Source of the DNA: Bacteroidales bacterium
GTDB lineage: Bacteria; Bacteroidota; Bacteroidia; Bacteroidales; Tenuifilaceae
NCBI GenBank assembly: GCA_008933525.1
Contig: WBUV01000108.1
Location: forward strand, 1 to 8,620
Reading direction: 5' to 3'
DNA: 8,620 bases
Notes under the pieces: generated by a model
Told to the model about the DNA's origin: nothing
Databases searched by the model: none
Seen by the model: the letters and a program-made list of their open reading frames with translations, nothing else
Part shown: positions 1 to 7,090 of the stretch, piece by piece
Numbering within the stretch: position 1 is the first letter of the stretch
Layout: each line of letters begins with the position of its first letter
Position numbers and translations under genes: made by a program

Positions 1-1415
1 GAGGAACTCTAGATTTTATTGCAGGATGTGGAGTTGAGGCAACACCCGTGGAGAATTTAACAACCTATCCTTCAATACTTGGCGGGCGTGTAAAAACGCT
101 TCATCCTAAGATTTTTGGTGGCATATTGGCTCGTCGCGATAACGAGAACGATTTGTTTCAACTCCAGGAGTACGATATCCCTGAAATGGACTTAGTGATT
201 GTTGACCTTTATCCGTTTGAGCAAACTGTGGCATCGGGCGCATCGGAACCAGAAATTATTGAGAAGATTGATATTGGTGGTGTTTCTCTAATACGTGCAG
301 CAGCTAAAAATTTCAGGGATGTAGTTATAGTTTCGAATCGCAATCAGTACTCTAAGTTAATCGATATTTTACAAGGTGCTCATTGTTCTACCACTTTAGA
401 GCAACGCAAAATGTTCGCTGCTGAGGCTTTTGGAACAACATCGCACTACGATACCGCAATTTTCAGTTACTTCGATGGCGAGTTTCCTCAGGCATCGTTT
501 AAAAAGAGCGTTGAGGGGTTAAATACTCTTCGCTATGGCGAAAATCCACATCAAAAGGGCGTTTTCTATGGCGATTTGAATGCTCACTTTGATCAACTGC
601 ATGGCAAGGAGATTTCTTACAACAACTTGCTCGATATTGATGCGGCTGTTAACTTAATCAAGGAATTTTCCGATGCAACCGTGGCAATTCTTAAGCATAA
701 CAATGCTTGTGGAGTTGCTACTCGCCAAAATATAAAGGAGGCATGGGTTGATGCCCTTGCAGGCGATCCCGTTTCCGCTTTTGGTGGTGTAATCATTGCA
801 AACCGAGTAATAGATTTGGTCACAGCCGAGGAAATGAATAAAATTTTCTTCGAGGTTCTTATTGCTCCAGCCTATAACGATGATGCGCTTGAAGTTTTAA
901 AATCAAAAAAGAACAGAATTCTTCTGACAATAAAAGATTTCCAACTGCCTAAGTATATTCACAGAACTTTGCTCAATGGTGTTTTGGTTCAGGAGCGCGA
1001 CTCACATAAGGAAACTCCCGCTGAGTTGAAGGTTGTTACTAATAGCGCACCTACCCAACAACAGATTGATGATTTGCTATTTGCAAACATCATTGTAAAG
1101 CATTCCAAATCCAACGCAATTGTTTTTGCCAAGAATGGGCAGCTGATTGCAAGTGGAGTGGGGCAAACATCAAGGGTCGATGCGGTTAAACAGGCCATTG
1201 ATAAAGCACATAACTTTAACTTCGATTTGAATGATGCAGTTATGGCTTCGGATGCTTTCTTTCCCTTCTCCGATAGCGTTGAGATAGCATCTAAAGCAGG
1301 AGTTAACGCTGTTATTCAGCCTGGCGGCTCGGTTAAGGATCAGGATAGCATTGACTACTGCAATAGCAATGGGATTGCTATGGTAATGACTGGAATAAGA
1401 CACTTCAAACATTAA
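1..1415 (+). CDS. purH: Bifunctional purine biosynthesis protein PurH (AICAR transformylase / IMP cyclohydrolase), 5'-truncated by the window edge
   Basis: PurH catalyses the last two steps of de novo IMP synthesis in the cytoplasm: formylation of AICAR using 10-formyl-THF, then ring closure of FAICAR to IMP. The frame is open to the left edge (first full codon at base 3). The codons before the GTG at 48 read GTLDFIAGCGVEATPV, which is normal PurH sequence, so that GTG is internal and not the start. About 470 residues are present; the family is usually 505-530, so roughly 35-40 N-terminal residues lie outside. Counting from base 48, the cyclohydrolase domain carries GGRVKTLHP (12-20) and AAAKN (84-88). 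The transformylase domain carries LRYGENPHQ (161-169), the catalytic Lys-His pair in ILKHNNACG (K216, H217), KHSKSNAIVF (351-360), GVGQTSRVD (370-378), SDAFFPFSDS (401-410) and IQPGGSVKDQD (423-433). It ends in TAA, 19 bases before mreB. Family assignment is certain; co-transcription with mreB is inferred from spacing. Confidence 0.97.
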   Translation, partial: GTLDFIAGCGVEATPVENLTTYPSILGGRVKTLHPKIFGGILARRDNENDLFQLQEYDIPEMDLVIVDLYPFEQTVASGASEPEIIEKIDIGGVSLIRAAAKNFRDVVIVSNRNQYSKLIDILQGAHCSTTLEQRKMFAAEAFGTTSHYDTAIFSYFDGEFPQASFKKSVEGLNTLRYGENPHQKGVFYGDLNAHFDQLHGKEISYNNLLDIDAAVNLIKEFSDATVAILKHNNACGVATRQNIKEAWVDALAGDPVSAFGGVIIANRVIDLVTAEEMNKIFFEVLIAPAYNDDALEVLKSKKNRILLTIKDFQLPKYIHRTLLNGVLVQERDSHKETPAELKVVTNSAPTQQQIDDLLFANIIVKHSKSNAIVFAKNGQLIASGVGQTSRVDAVKQAIDKAHNFNFDLNDAVMASDAFFPFSDSVEIASKAGVNAVIQPGGSVKDQDSIDYCNSNGIAMVMTGIRHFKH

Positions 1416-1434
1416 AATATAATACTTTCAAGAT

Positions 1435-2457
1435 ATGGGACTTTTTTCATTTTTGACACAGGAATTGGCCATCGACTTGGGTACAGCCAATACAATCATT
1501 CTTTACAACGACAAAATTGTAGTGGACCAGCCTTCGATAGTTGCCATTGACCATGCAACCGGAAAGATGATTGCAATTGGCGAGGAGGCTCGTGCAATGC
1601 ACGGTAAAACTCACGAAAACATTAGAACCATTCGTCCATTACGCGACGGCGTTATTGCAGACTTCAACGCTGCAGAGCAGATGATTCGCGGTATGATTAA
1701 GATGATAAATACCAAGAATATGGTTTTCACTCCATCACTGCGTATGGTAATTGGTATTCCTAGCGGAAGTACCGAGGTGGAGATTCGTGCGGTTCGCGAC
1801 TCATCGGAACACGCTGGAGGTAGAGATGTTTATTTGATTTACGAACCTATGGCTGCTGCACTGGGGATTGGCTTGGATGTTTTAGCACCCGAAGGAAGCA
1901 TGGTTGTTGACATAGGAGGTGGCACAACCGAGATTGCAGTTATTGCTCTTGGAGGTATTGTTTGCAATAAATCGGTACGTATTGCAGGGGACGGTTTTAC
2001 TTCAGATATTCAAGCATATATGCGTCATCAGCATAATGTGAAGATTGGTGAGCGTACTGCCGAGGATATAAAAATTCAGGTTGGTTCTGCACTACCCGAT
2101 TTGGATAATCCTCCAGCCGATTTCATTGTACGTGGGCCAAACCTTATGACAGCATTGCCAATTGAGGTGCCAGTATCGTACCAAGAAATTGCGTACTGCT
2201 TAGATAAATCGCTTTCAAAGGTTGAATCTGCAATCTTTAACGTGTTAGAGCAAACTCCACCTGAGCTATACGCCGATATCGTTCAAAAAGGTATTTACCT
2301 TGCTGGTGGTGGTGCTTTACTTCGCGGTTTGGATAGAAGATTGTCTGAGAAAGTTAATATTCCTTTCCATGTAGCTGAGGATCCATTACACGCAGTGGCT
2401 CGCGGTACAGGAATTGCCTTAAAAAATGTAGATAAGTTCCCATTCCTAATGCGATAG
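1435..2457 (+). CDS. mreB: Rod shape-determining protein MreB (bacterial actin homologue)
   Basis: MreB is an ATP-binding actin-like protein. It forms membrane-attached filaments on the cytoplasmic face and directs the elongation peptidoglycan synthases. The 340-residue length is typical. The actin-fold nucleotide motifs are all present: phosphate-1 LAIDLGTANT (11-20), the Glu in YEPMAAALG (E137, probable ATPase catalytic residue by family position), phosphate-2 VVDIGGGTTEIAV (157-169) and the adenosine motif YLAGGGALLRGL (288-299). The short hydrophobic N-terminus MGLFSFL fits the membrane-binding end seen in the family. The ATG at 1435 is chosen because the conserved N-terminus begins there; the leader is A/T-rich with no Shine-Dalgarno, usual in Bacteroidota. 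It is the first gene of the mreBCD-mrdA-rodA cluster, 19 bases after purH and 37 bases before mreC. No MreB paralogue is visible in the window. Confidence 0.98.
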   Translation: MGLFSFLTQELAIDLGTANTIILYNDKIVVDQPSIVAIDHATGKMIAIGEEARAMHGKTHENIRTIRPLRDGVIADFNAAEQMIRGMIKMINTKNMVFTPSLRMVIGIPSGSTEVEIRAVRDSSEHAGGRDVYLIYEPMAAALGIGLDVLAPEGSMVVDIGGGTTEIAVIALGGIVCNKSVRIAGDGFTSDIQAYMRHQHNVKIGERTAEDIKIQVGSALPDLDNPPADFIVRGPNLMTALPIEVPVSYQEIAYCLDKSLSKVESAIFNVLEQTPPELYADIVQKGIYLAGGGALLRGLDRRLSEKVNIPFHVAEDPLHAVARGTGIALKNVDKFPFLMR

Positions 2458-2467
2458 TATTTTGCAT

Positions 2468-2475
2468 TAGGTTTG
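2468..2475 (+). promoter_or_regulatory. Possible Bacteroidota-type -7 box between mreB and mreC
   Basis: The octamer TAGGTTTG matches the Bacteroidota primary-sigma -7 consensus TAnnTTTG exactly and lies in the 37-base gap between mreB and mreC. If used, transcription would start about 12 bases before the mreC ATG and give mreCD-mrdA-rodA their own message. Against it, no TTG or TTTG -33 element is present at the usual spacing upstream, and an 8-base degenerate match can arise by chance in A/T-rich DNA. Confidence 0.22.
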
Positions 2476-2494
2476 AAACTAGTAAAATTTACAG

Positions 2495-3325
2495 ATGAAC
2501 AATTTTATTCGATTCCTTGAGAGGTTTCACTTTTTAATTCTATTCATTCTGCTTTTTGCAATTTCGCTTTGGATGTACTTGGATACAACCTATTACCAAA
2601 AGGCACAGGTGGGTAGATTAACTAAGGGCATTTCGGGCGTTATTGCTGGCCAGTTCAGCAATATTGGCCAGTATATGAACTTAAAGCGTTCCAATATTGA
2701 ACTTAAATTGGAGAATGTTGCCTTAAGGAATGAAATTGAACGGTTAAAGGTTACCCTTGAGGAAAAAGGATTCTCAACTAGAATCGATAGTTTAAATGGT
2801 GCCAGATATTTACACATTCCAGCAAGAGTCGTAAATAACTCCGTAAATCGTCAGCATAACTTTATAACACTAAATGTTGGCCTTAACGAAGGGGTTACAC
2901 AAGGAATGGGGGTTGTATGTAACGATGGAGTAGTAGGTGTAGTGGCATCGGTTTCGCGCGATTTTTGTACGGTAATATCCGTTTTAAACACTAGCCTTAA
3001 AATTTCGGCAAAGCATCATAAGTCAGGGATTTTTGGGTCGCTATCGTGGGATGGATTGAACTACCGCGAGGTTGTGCTTCGAGATGTTCCCCTTCACGTT
3101 AATATTGCCCAAGGCGATACCATTGTGTCTAGCGGATTCTCTGCCATTTTCCCTCGCGACATTCCTATTGGTACAATATCGGAATTTTATAAGAAGGACG
3201 GTAGTTTTTATACTATTCGGGTTTTACTTTTGACCGATTTCAAACAGCTCGATTATGTTTATGCGGTAAAATCGTTCGATAACCCCGAGATTACAAAAAT
3301 TGAAATAAATAGCAAGAATGATTAA
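2495..3325 (+). CDS. mreC: Rod shape-determining protein MreC
   Basis: MreC is a bitopic inner-membrane protein. Its periplasmic part binds and activates PBP2, and it links the MreB scaffold to wall synthesis outside the membrane. The 276-residue protein shows the family layout: a short cytoplasmic N-terminus, one transmembrane helix (about 12-29), a charged heptad-like coiled-coil stretch (about 62-92), then the beta-rich domain. That domain includes the segments ARVVNNSVNRQHNFITLNVG (110-129), with the GVTQGMGVV turn (133-141), and GDTIVSSGFSAIFPRDIPIG (207-226), both characteristic of MreC. The ATG at 2495 gives a normal N-terminus; the leader is A-rich without a Shine-Dalgarno. The 3' end overlaps the mreD start by 8 bases, which suggests translational coupling. 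A direct repeat TGGCCAGT (2647 and 2665) lies in the coding sequence and reflects a repeated Gly-Gln pair. Confidence 0.96.
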   Translation: MNNFIRFLERFHFLILFILLFAISLWMYLDTTYYQKAQVGRLTKGISGVIAGQFSNIGQYMNLKRSNIELKLENVALRNEIERLKVTLEEKGFSTRIDSLNGARYLHIPARVVNNSVNRQHNFITLNVGLNEGVTQGMGVVCNDGVVGVVASVSRDFCTVISVLNTSLKISAKHHKSGIFGSLSWDGLNYREVVLRDVPLHVNIAQGDTIVSSGFSAIFPRDIPIGTISEFYKKDGSFYTIRVLLLTDFKQLDYVYAVKSFDNPEITKIEINSKND

Positions 3326-3827
3326 GCAGTTACCTCGATATCTTTTACTTTTCGTTGTACTAATTACCCTGCAGGTTTTGGTTTTTAACAATATTAACCT
3401 AGGCAGGTATATTAATCCTTATATCTATGTGCTTTTCATCCTGCTTCTACCATTTAGCATCCCCAATTGGGTATTACTATTCATTGGTTTTTTTACTGGC
3501 TTAACTGTTGATTATTATATGAATACCTTGGGCTTGCATACATCAGCATCAGTCCTTCTCACTTTTGTTCGACCTACAATCCTTTCGTGGATGAGTTACC
3601 GCGACGATTTGGATAGGTTCGATACGCCGGGTATAGGGAATAGCGGTGTGGAATGGTTCCTGCGATATGCAGTTGTATCGGTACTTATTCACCATACAAC
3701 ACTCTTTATTTTAGAAACATTCTCGTTTTATCATTTCCATATCACTTTAATGAGGATAGTACTGAGTACTTTTTTTACAACATTATTCATTGTGTTATTT
3801 GAACTTTTACGTTCAAGTCGAAAGTAG
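3318..3827 (+). CDS. mreD: Rod shape-determining protein MreD
   Basis: MreD is a small polytopic membrane protein of the Rod complex that acts with MreC to control PBP2/RodA; its biochemical role is less clear than that of its partners. The 169-residue product is strongly hydrophobic, with about five predicted membrane segments (roughly 7-24, 33-50, 51-66, 115-133 and 144-164). It has the family-typical short loop around residues 60-75 (GLTVDYYMNTLGLHTSAS); the Asp and the GLH segment are recurrent in MreD proteins. MreD sequences are poorly conserved, so the call rests on length, topology, these short motifs and position between mreC and mrdA. The ATG at 3318 lies inside the mreC 3' end, which supports coupled translation. 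The stop is 7 bases before the mrdA start. Confidence 0.93.
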   Translation: MIKQLPRYLLLFVVLITLQVLVFNNINLGRYINPYIYVLFILLLPFSIPNWVLLFIGFFTGLTVDYYMNTLGLHTSASVLLTFVRPTILSWMSYRDDLDRFDTPGIGNSGVEWFLRYAVVSVLIHHTTLFILETFSFYHFHITLMRIVLSTFFTTLFIVLFELLRSSRK

Positions 3828-3834
3828 GTAGCCC

Positions 3835-5688
3835 GTGCAGTTGAATATTACAACCGACAAGAAGTATATTATTTCAGGGATTATAATCCTTGTTTTTATA
3901 GTTATTATAGTAAAGCTTTTTTACATCCAGATTGTTGACAGCCGTTACAAGTTTTCGGCAAACAACAACGTGCTGCGTTATATCACCCAGTATCCTGCCC
4001 GTGGACTAATATATGATAGAAACGGCGAGTTATTAGTGGCCAATCAGGTAGTTTACGACTTAATGATTGTGAAGAACCAAGTAAAGCCTTTCGACACTCT
4101 TGAGTTTTCTTCAATGTTAGGCCTAACTGTTGAGCAGGTAAAGGATGCATTTGAACAAGTTCGAAAGCAAAAAGGCTACTCTCCCCGTAAATCGGTAGTA
4201 CTGCTCAAGCAAATTTCGGACTCATCGTATGCTCGTTTGCAGGAAGTGCTATACAAATATCAGGGTTTTGAGGTTTTGCCTCGTACTGTTAGAACCTATC
4301 CTCGCAGAATTGCGGGTCATCTTTTTGGTTATGTTGGGGAGGTTGATGAGTCAGTAGTAAAGGAGCAACCCTACTATCAACAGGGCGATTATATTGGAAT
4401 TAACGGGATTGAAAAGTACTACGAAAACCAACTCCGTGGTGTTAAAGGTGTTAATATATTTATGGTTGATGTGCACAACCGTATAAAAGGTCCTTACGAG
4501 GAAGGACGTTTCGATTCTATAGCTAAAGTTGGCAAAAACCTTATCTCAACAATTGATGCCGACCTACAGGAATATGGAGAAAAGTTAATGATTAATAAGA
4601 TTGGTAGCGTTGTGGCTATTGAGCCCAAAACGGGAGAAGTTTTGGCCATGATTTCAAGCCCAACTTACAATCCCGAATTACTTGTTGGACGCAACCGAAC
4701 CGATAATTTTAGAATACTTCAGAACGATTCGCTGAAACCAATTTTCAACCGGTCAATAATGGCACTTTATCCTCCAGGCTCAACCTTCAAGGTTGTAAAT
4801 GCGCTTATTGGTTTACAGGAGAATGTTCTTGCACCATCAACAAGATACTCCTGTTACGGACGATATACAGTAGGTCGAGGGGTGGGATGCCATAATCACC
4901 CATCACCGTTGGATCTTGAACATTCAATTGCAGCATCGTGCAATACATATTACTGTCATGTATTTCGGAATATAATCGATAAGCGTGAATTCAGCTCAAT
5001 TGAGGATGGTTTCAATAACTGGAAGCAACATGTAGAATCATTTGGCTATGGCAATAAGCTTGGAATCGATTTGCCAAATGAACTTAAGGGTATAGTACCT
5101 TCGGTTAATTTTTACAATAAATATTTTAGAAAAGGTGGATGGAGTTCATTAACAATTATTTCACTCTCAATAGGTCAGGGTGAACTAGGAACAACTCCAT
5201 TGCAGATGGCCAACTTAGTTTCTGCTATTGCTAACAAAGGTTACTACTACACTCCTCATATTGTAAAAGATATTGAGGGGAACGATGAGATAGACCACAA
5301 GTATTACGAAAAACATGTTACATCGGTGGACTCTAGTTATTATAAGTATATCATTAATGGTATGGATTTGGCAGTTAACGCCCCTGCAGGAAGTGGGAGT
5401 ACTGCAAGAATTGCAGCAATCCCTGATATACTTGTATGCGGGAAAACAGGAACGTCTCAGAATCCCCATGGAGAGGATCACTCTGTGTTTTTTGCTTTTG
5501 CGCCTAAAGACGATCCAAAAATTGCCATTGCAGTTTATGTCGAAAATGCAGGCTTTGGAGCAACATGGGCAGCGCCTATTGCTAGTTTAATGATTGAGAA
5601 ATATTTAAAAGATTCAATCTCCAGACCATATTTAGAGGAATATTTATTAAACGCTAATCTATTAGATCGACGTGCAAAAAGGAAGTAA
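3835..5688 (+). CDS. mrdA: Penicillin-binding protein 2 (peptidoglycan D,D-transpeptidase of the elongation machinery)
   Basis: PBP2 is a class B PBP that cross-links new peptidoglycan in the periplasm during elongation, paired with the glycosyltransferase RodA. The 617 residues show an N-terminal membrane anchor (about 11-33), a dimerisation/pedestal domain (about 50-235, with PARGLIYDRNGELLVAN at 54-70) and a transpeptidase domain. The penicillin-binding motifs are all intact: SxxK as STFK (S316 nucleophile, K319), SxN as SCN (368-370) and KTG as KTGT (537-540). A Cys/His-rich stretch (C340, C352, H353, H355, plus C369 and C374) surrounds the SxN motif and may bind metal. The GTG start at 3835 is fixed by an in-frame TAG at 3829-3831 and by the normal N-terminus; the next candidate is a TTG at 3841. 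It begins 7 bases after mreD and its end overlaps rodA by 17 bases. It is distinguished from the divisome PBP3/FtsI by its mre neighbours and its pairing with rodA. Confidence 0.96.
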   Translation: MQLNITTDKKYIISGIIILVFIVIIVKLFYIQIVDSRYKFSANNNVLRYITQYPARGLIYDRNGELLVANQVVYDLMIVKNQVKPFDTLEFSSMLGLTVEQVKDAFEQVRKQKGYSPRKSVVLLKQISDSSYARLQEVLYKYQGFEVLPRTVRTYPRRIAGHLFGYVGEVDESVVKEQPYYQQGDYIGINGIEKYYENQLRGVKGVNIFMVDVHNRIKGPYEEGRFDSIAKVGKNLISTIDADLQEYGEKLMINKIGSVVAIEPKTGEVLAMISSPTYNPELLVGRNRTDNFRILQNDSLKPIFNRSIMALYPPGSTFKVVNALIGLQENVLAPSTRYSCYGRYTVGRGVGCHNHPSPLDLEHSIAASCNTYYCHVFRNIIDKREFSSIEDGFNNWKQHVESFGYGNKLGIDLPNELKGIVPSVNFYNKYFRKGGWSSLTIISLSIGQGELGTTPLQMANLVSAIANKGYYYTPHIVKDIEGNDEIDHKYYEKHVTSVDSSYYKYIINGMDLAVNAPAGSGSTARIAAIPDILVCGKTGTSQNPHGEDHSVFFAFAPKDDPKIAIAVYVENAGFGATWAAPIASLMIEKYLKDSISRPYLEEYLLNANLLDRRAKRK

Positions 5689-7090
5689 ACTGGTAAATAA
5701 CCTCGATTGGACTACAATATTCATTTATATCCTTTTGGTATTTATGGGTTGGATGAATATTTATGCCGCCGTTTATAGCGAGGAGCATAGTAACATTCTT
5801 GATTTTAGTCAACGTTATGGAAAACAGCTGGTTTGGATATTGTTTGCCTTTATCATAGCCACTGTTATTATGCTGAGCGATACCCGATTGTACATGGTTT
5901 TTTCATACCTATTTTATGGATTAGTTATTGCGATGCTTTTAGGAACATTAGTATTGGGAAAAACAGTTAATGCATCAAAGTCGTGGTTACAAATAGGTTC
6001 TTTTGGATTACAGCCTGCCGAGTTTGCTAAATTTGCTACGGCTCTTGCTCTTGCTAAACTTATGGGGCCTTATGGTTTTAAACTAAACAATATAAAATCG
6101 TACTTAAAGGTATTTGTTCTAATTGCTTTACCTGCTGGAATCATATTGTTACAGAACGATACTGGTTCTGCTCTGGTTTTTGGCGCATTTATCTTCATAT
6201 TATACCGCGAGGGCCTACCCGGTTGGATTTTAGTTTTCTTAATTTTCTTGGTAGGATTATTTATTATTACCCTAATATATAGCCCTATATCAATACTTGT
6301 TTTTCTTTATATACTTACTTTAGTTGTATTCGTATTGCAAACCAGAAAGTACAAAGATGCATTTCGCTTTACTTTTGGAATAGTTGGCATTGGTTTGCTA
6401 GTATACCTTGTTTCAGAGCTATTTGATTATAAAATGCCCAAATCTTACTATTTTTTCATACCTGTAATTATGGGTATTGTTATTGCTTTTATTTACGGCT
6501 TTGCAAATCGAATAAGGCACGTTTATATTTGGGCGGCATTTTTGACGGTGTCAATTATGGCGTCATTATCAGTAGACTACGTTTTTCATAGTGTGCTTGA
6601 TGTTCATCATCAAAAGCGAATAAACGATTTGTTAGGAATCGAGTCCGACCCTTTGGGCTGGGGTTATAATGTAAGTCAATCAAAAATAGCCATTGGTTCA
6701 GGCGGCTTCATTGGGAAAGGATACCTTGGCGGTACTCAAACTAAGTACAACTTCGTGCCAGAGCAAAGTACCGATTTTATTTTCTGTACAGTGGGAGAAG
6801 AATGGGGATTTATTGGTTCTTTTGTTATTCTGGGCCTGTTCCTTTACCTTTTGCTGAGGTTGATTAGAATTGCTGAACGACAAAGAGAAGGATTTGCAAG
6901 AGTTTATGGCTATGGAGTTGTTTCAATTCTATTCTTCCATATTGTAGTAAACATTGGCATGACTGTAGGTGTATTTCCTGTAATAGGAATTCCGTTACCT
7001 TTTTTTAGTTATGGAGGTTCTTCGCTTTGGGCTTTTACAATACTTCTTTTTATTTTACTTAAACTCGATTCCGACAGGTTTGGGCATTAA
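5672..7090 (+). CDS. rodA: Rod shape-determining protein RodA (SEDS peptidoglycan glycosyltransferase)
   Basis: RodA is a SEDS-family polytopic membrane enzyme that polymerises lipid II into glycan strands with PBP2. Visible SEDS motifs are KSWLQIGSFGLQPAEFAKF (103-121), QNDTGSALV (161-169), QKRINDLLG (314-322), GWGYNVSQSKIAIGSGG (329-345), FVPEQSTDFIF (361-371, containing the presumed catalytic Asp, D368) and VIGIPLPFFSYGGSS (437-451). At 472 residues it is about 100 longer than E. coli RodA. The surplus lies between QNDTGSAL and QKRIND (about 163-313) and forms extra hydrophobic helices. Compared with FtsW, the PBP2 and mre neighbours favour RodA. The GTG at 5672 is chosen because an in-frame TAG (5663-5665) lies just upstream and the expected LDW segment starts at residue 11. 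The start lies 17 bases inside mrdA, suggesting coupled translation. The stop codon overlaps that of the convergent acpH gene. Confidence 0.96.
   Translation: MQKGSKLVNNLDWTTIFIYILLVFMGWMNIYAAVYSEEHSNILDFSQRYGKQLVWILFAFIIATVIMLSDTRLYMVFSYLFYGLVIAMLLGTLVLGKTVNASKSWLQIGSFGLQPAEFAKFATALALAKLMGPYGFKLNNIKSYLKVFVLIALPAGIILLQNDTGSALVFGAFIFILYREGLPGWILVFLIFLVGLFIITLIYSPISILVFLYILTLVVFVLQTRKYKDAFRFTFGIVGIGLLVYLVSELFDYKMPKSYYFFIPVIMGIVIAFIYGFANRIRHVYIWAAFLTVSIMASLSVDYVFHSVLDVHHQKRINDLLGIESDPLGWGYNVSQSKIAIGSGGFIGKGYLGGTQTKYNFVPEQSTDFIFCTVGEEWGFIGSFVILGLFLYLLLRLIRIAERQREGFARVYGYGVVSILFFHIVVNIGMTVGVFPVIGIPLPFFSYGGSSLWAFTILLFILLKLDSDRFGH

Noticed and set aside
48..50. GTG at 48 as the purH start codon
   Set aside because: The frame is open to the left edge and the codons before it encode sequence that fits PurH; starting at 48 would remove about 50 conserved N-terminal residues.
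617..1412. Several minus-strand frames of 68-80 codons opposite purH
   Set aside because: They are antisense shadows of a well-conserved gene, with no family motifs or plausible start context.
2647..2672. Direct repeat TGGCCAGT (2647-2654 and 2665-2672) in mreC as an operator
   Set aside because: It lies inside coding sequence in phase (18 bases apart) and is explained by a repeated Gly-Gln codon context; nothing else supports a binding site.
5038..5060. Possibility that the PBP/SEDS pair is the divisome FtsI/FtsW pair
   Set aside because: The pair directly follows mreBCD, and the PBP2-style N-terminal region and the order mrdA-rodA fit the elongation complex; no division genes are nearby.
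5315..5590. 91-codon plus-strand frame overlapping the PBP2 transpeptidase region
   Set aside because: It lies wholly inside mrdA in another frame, has no recognisable protein character, and the mrdA frame carries the conserved KTGT motif there.
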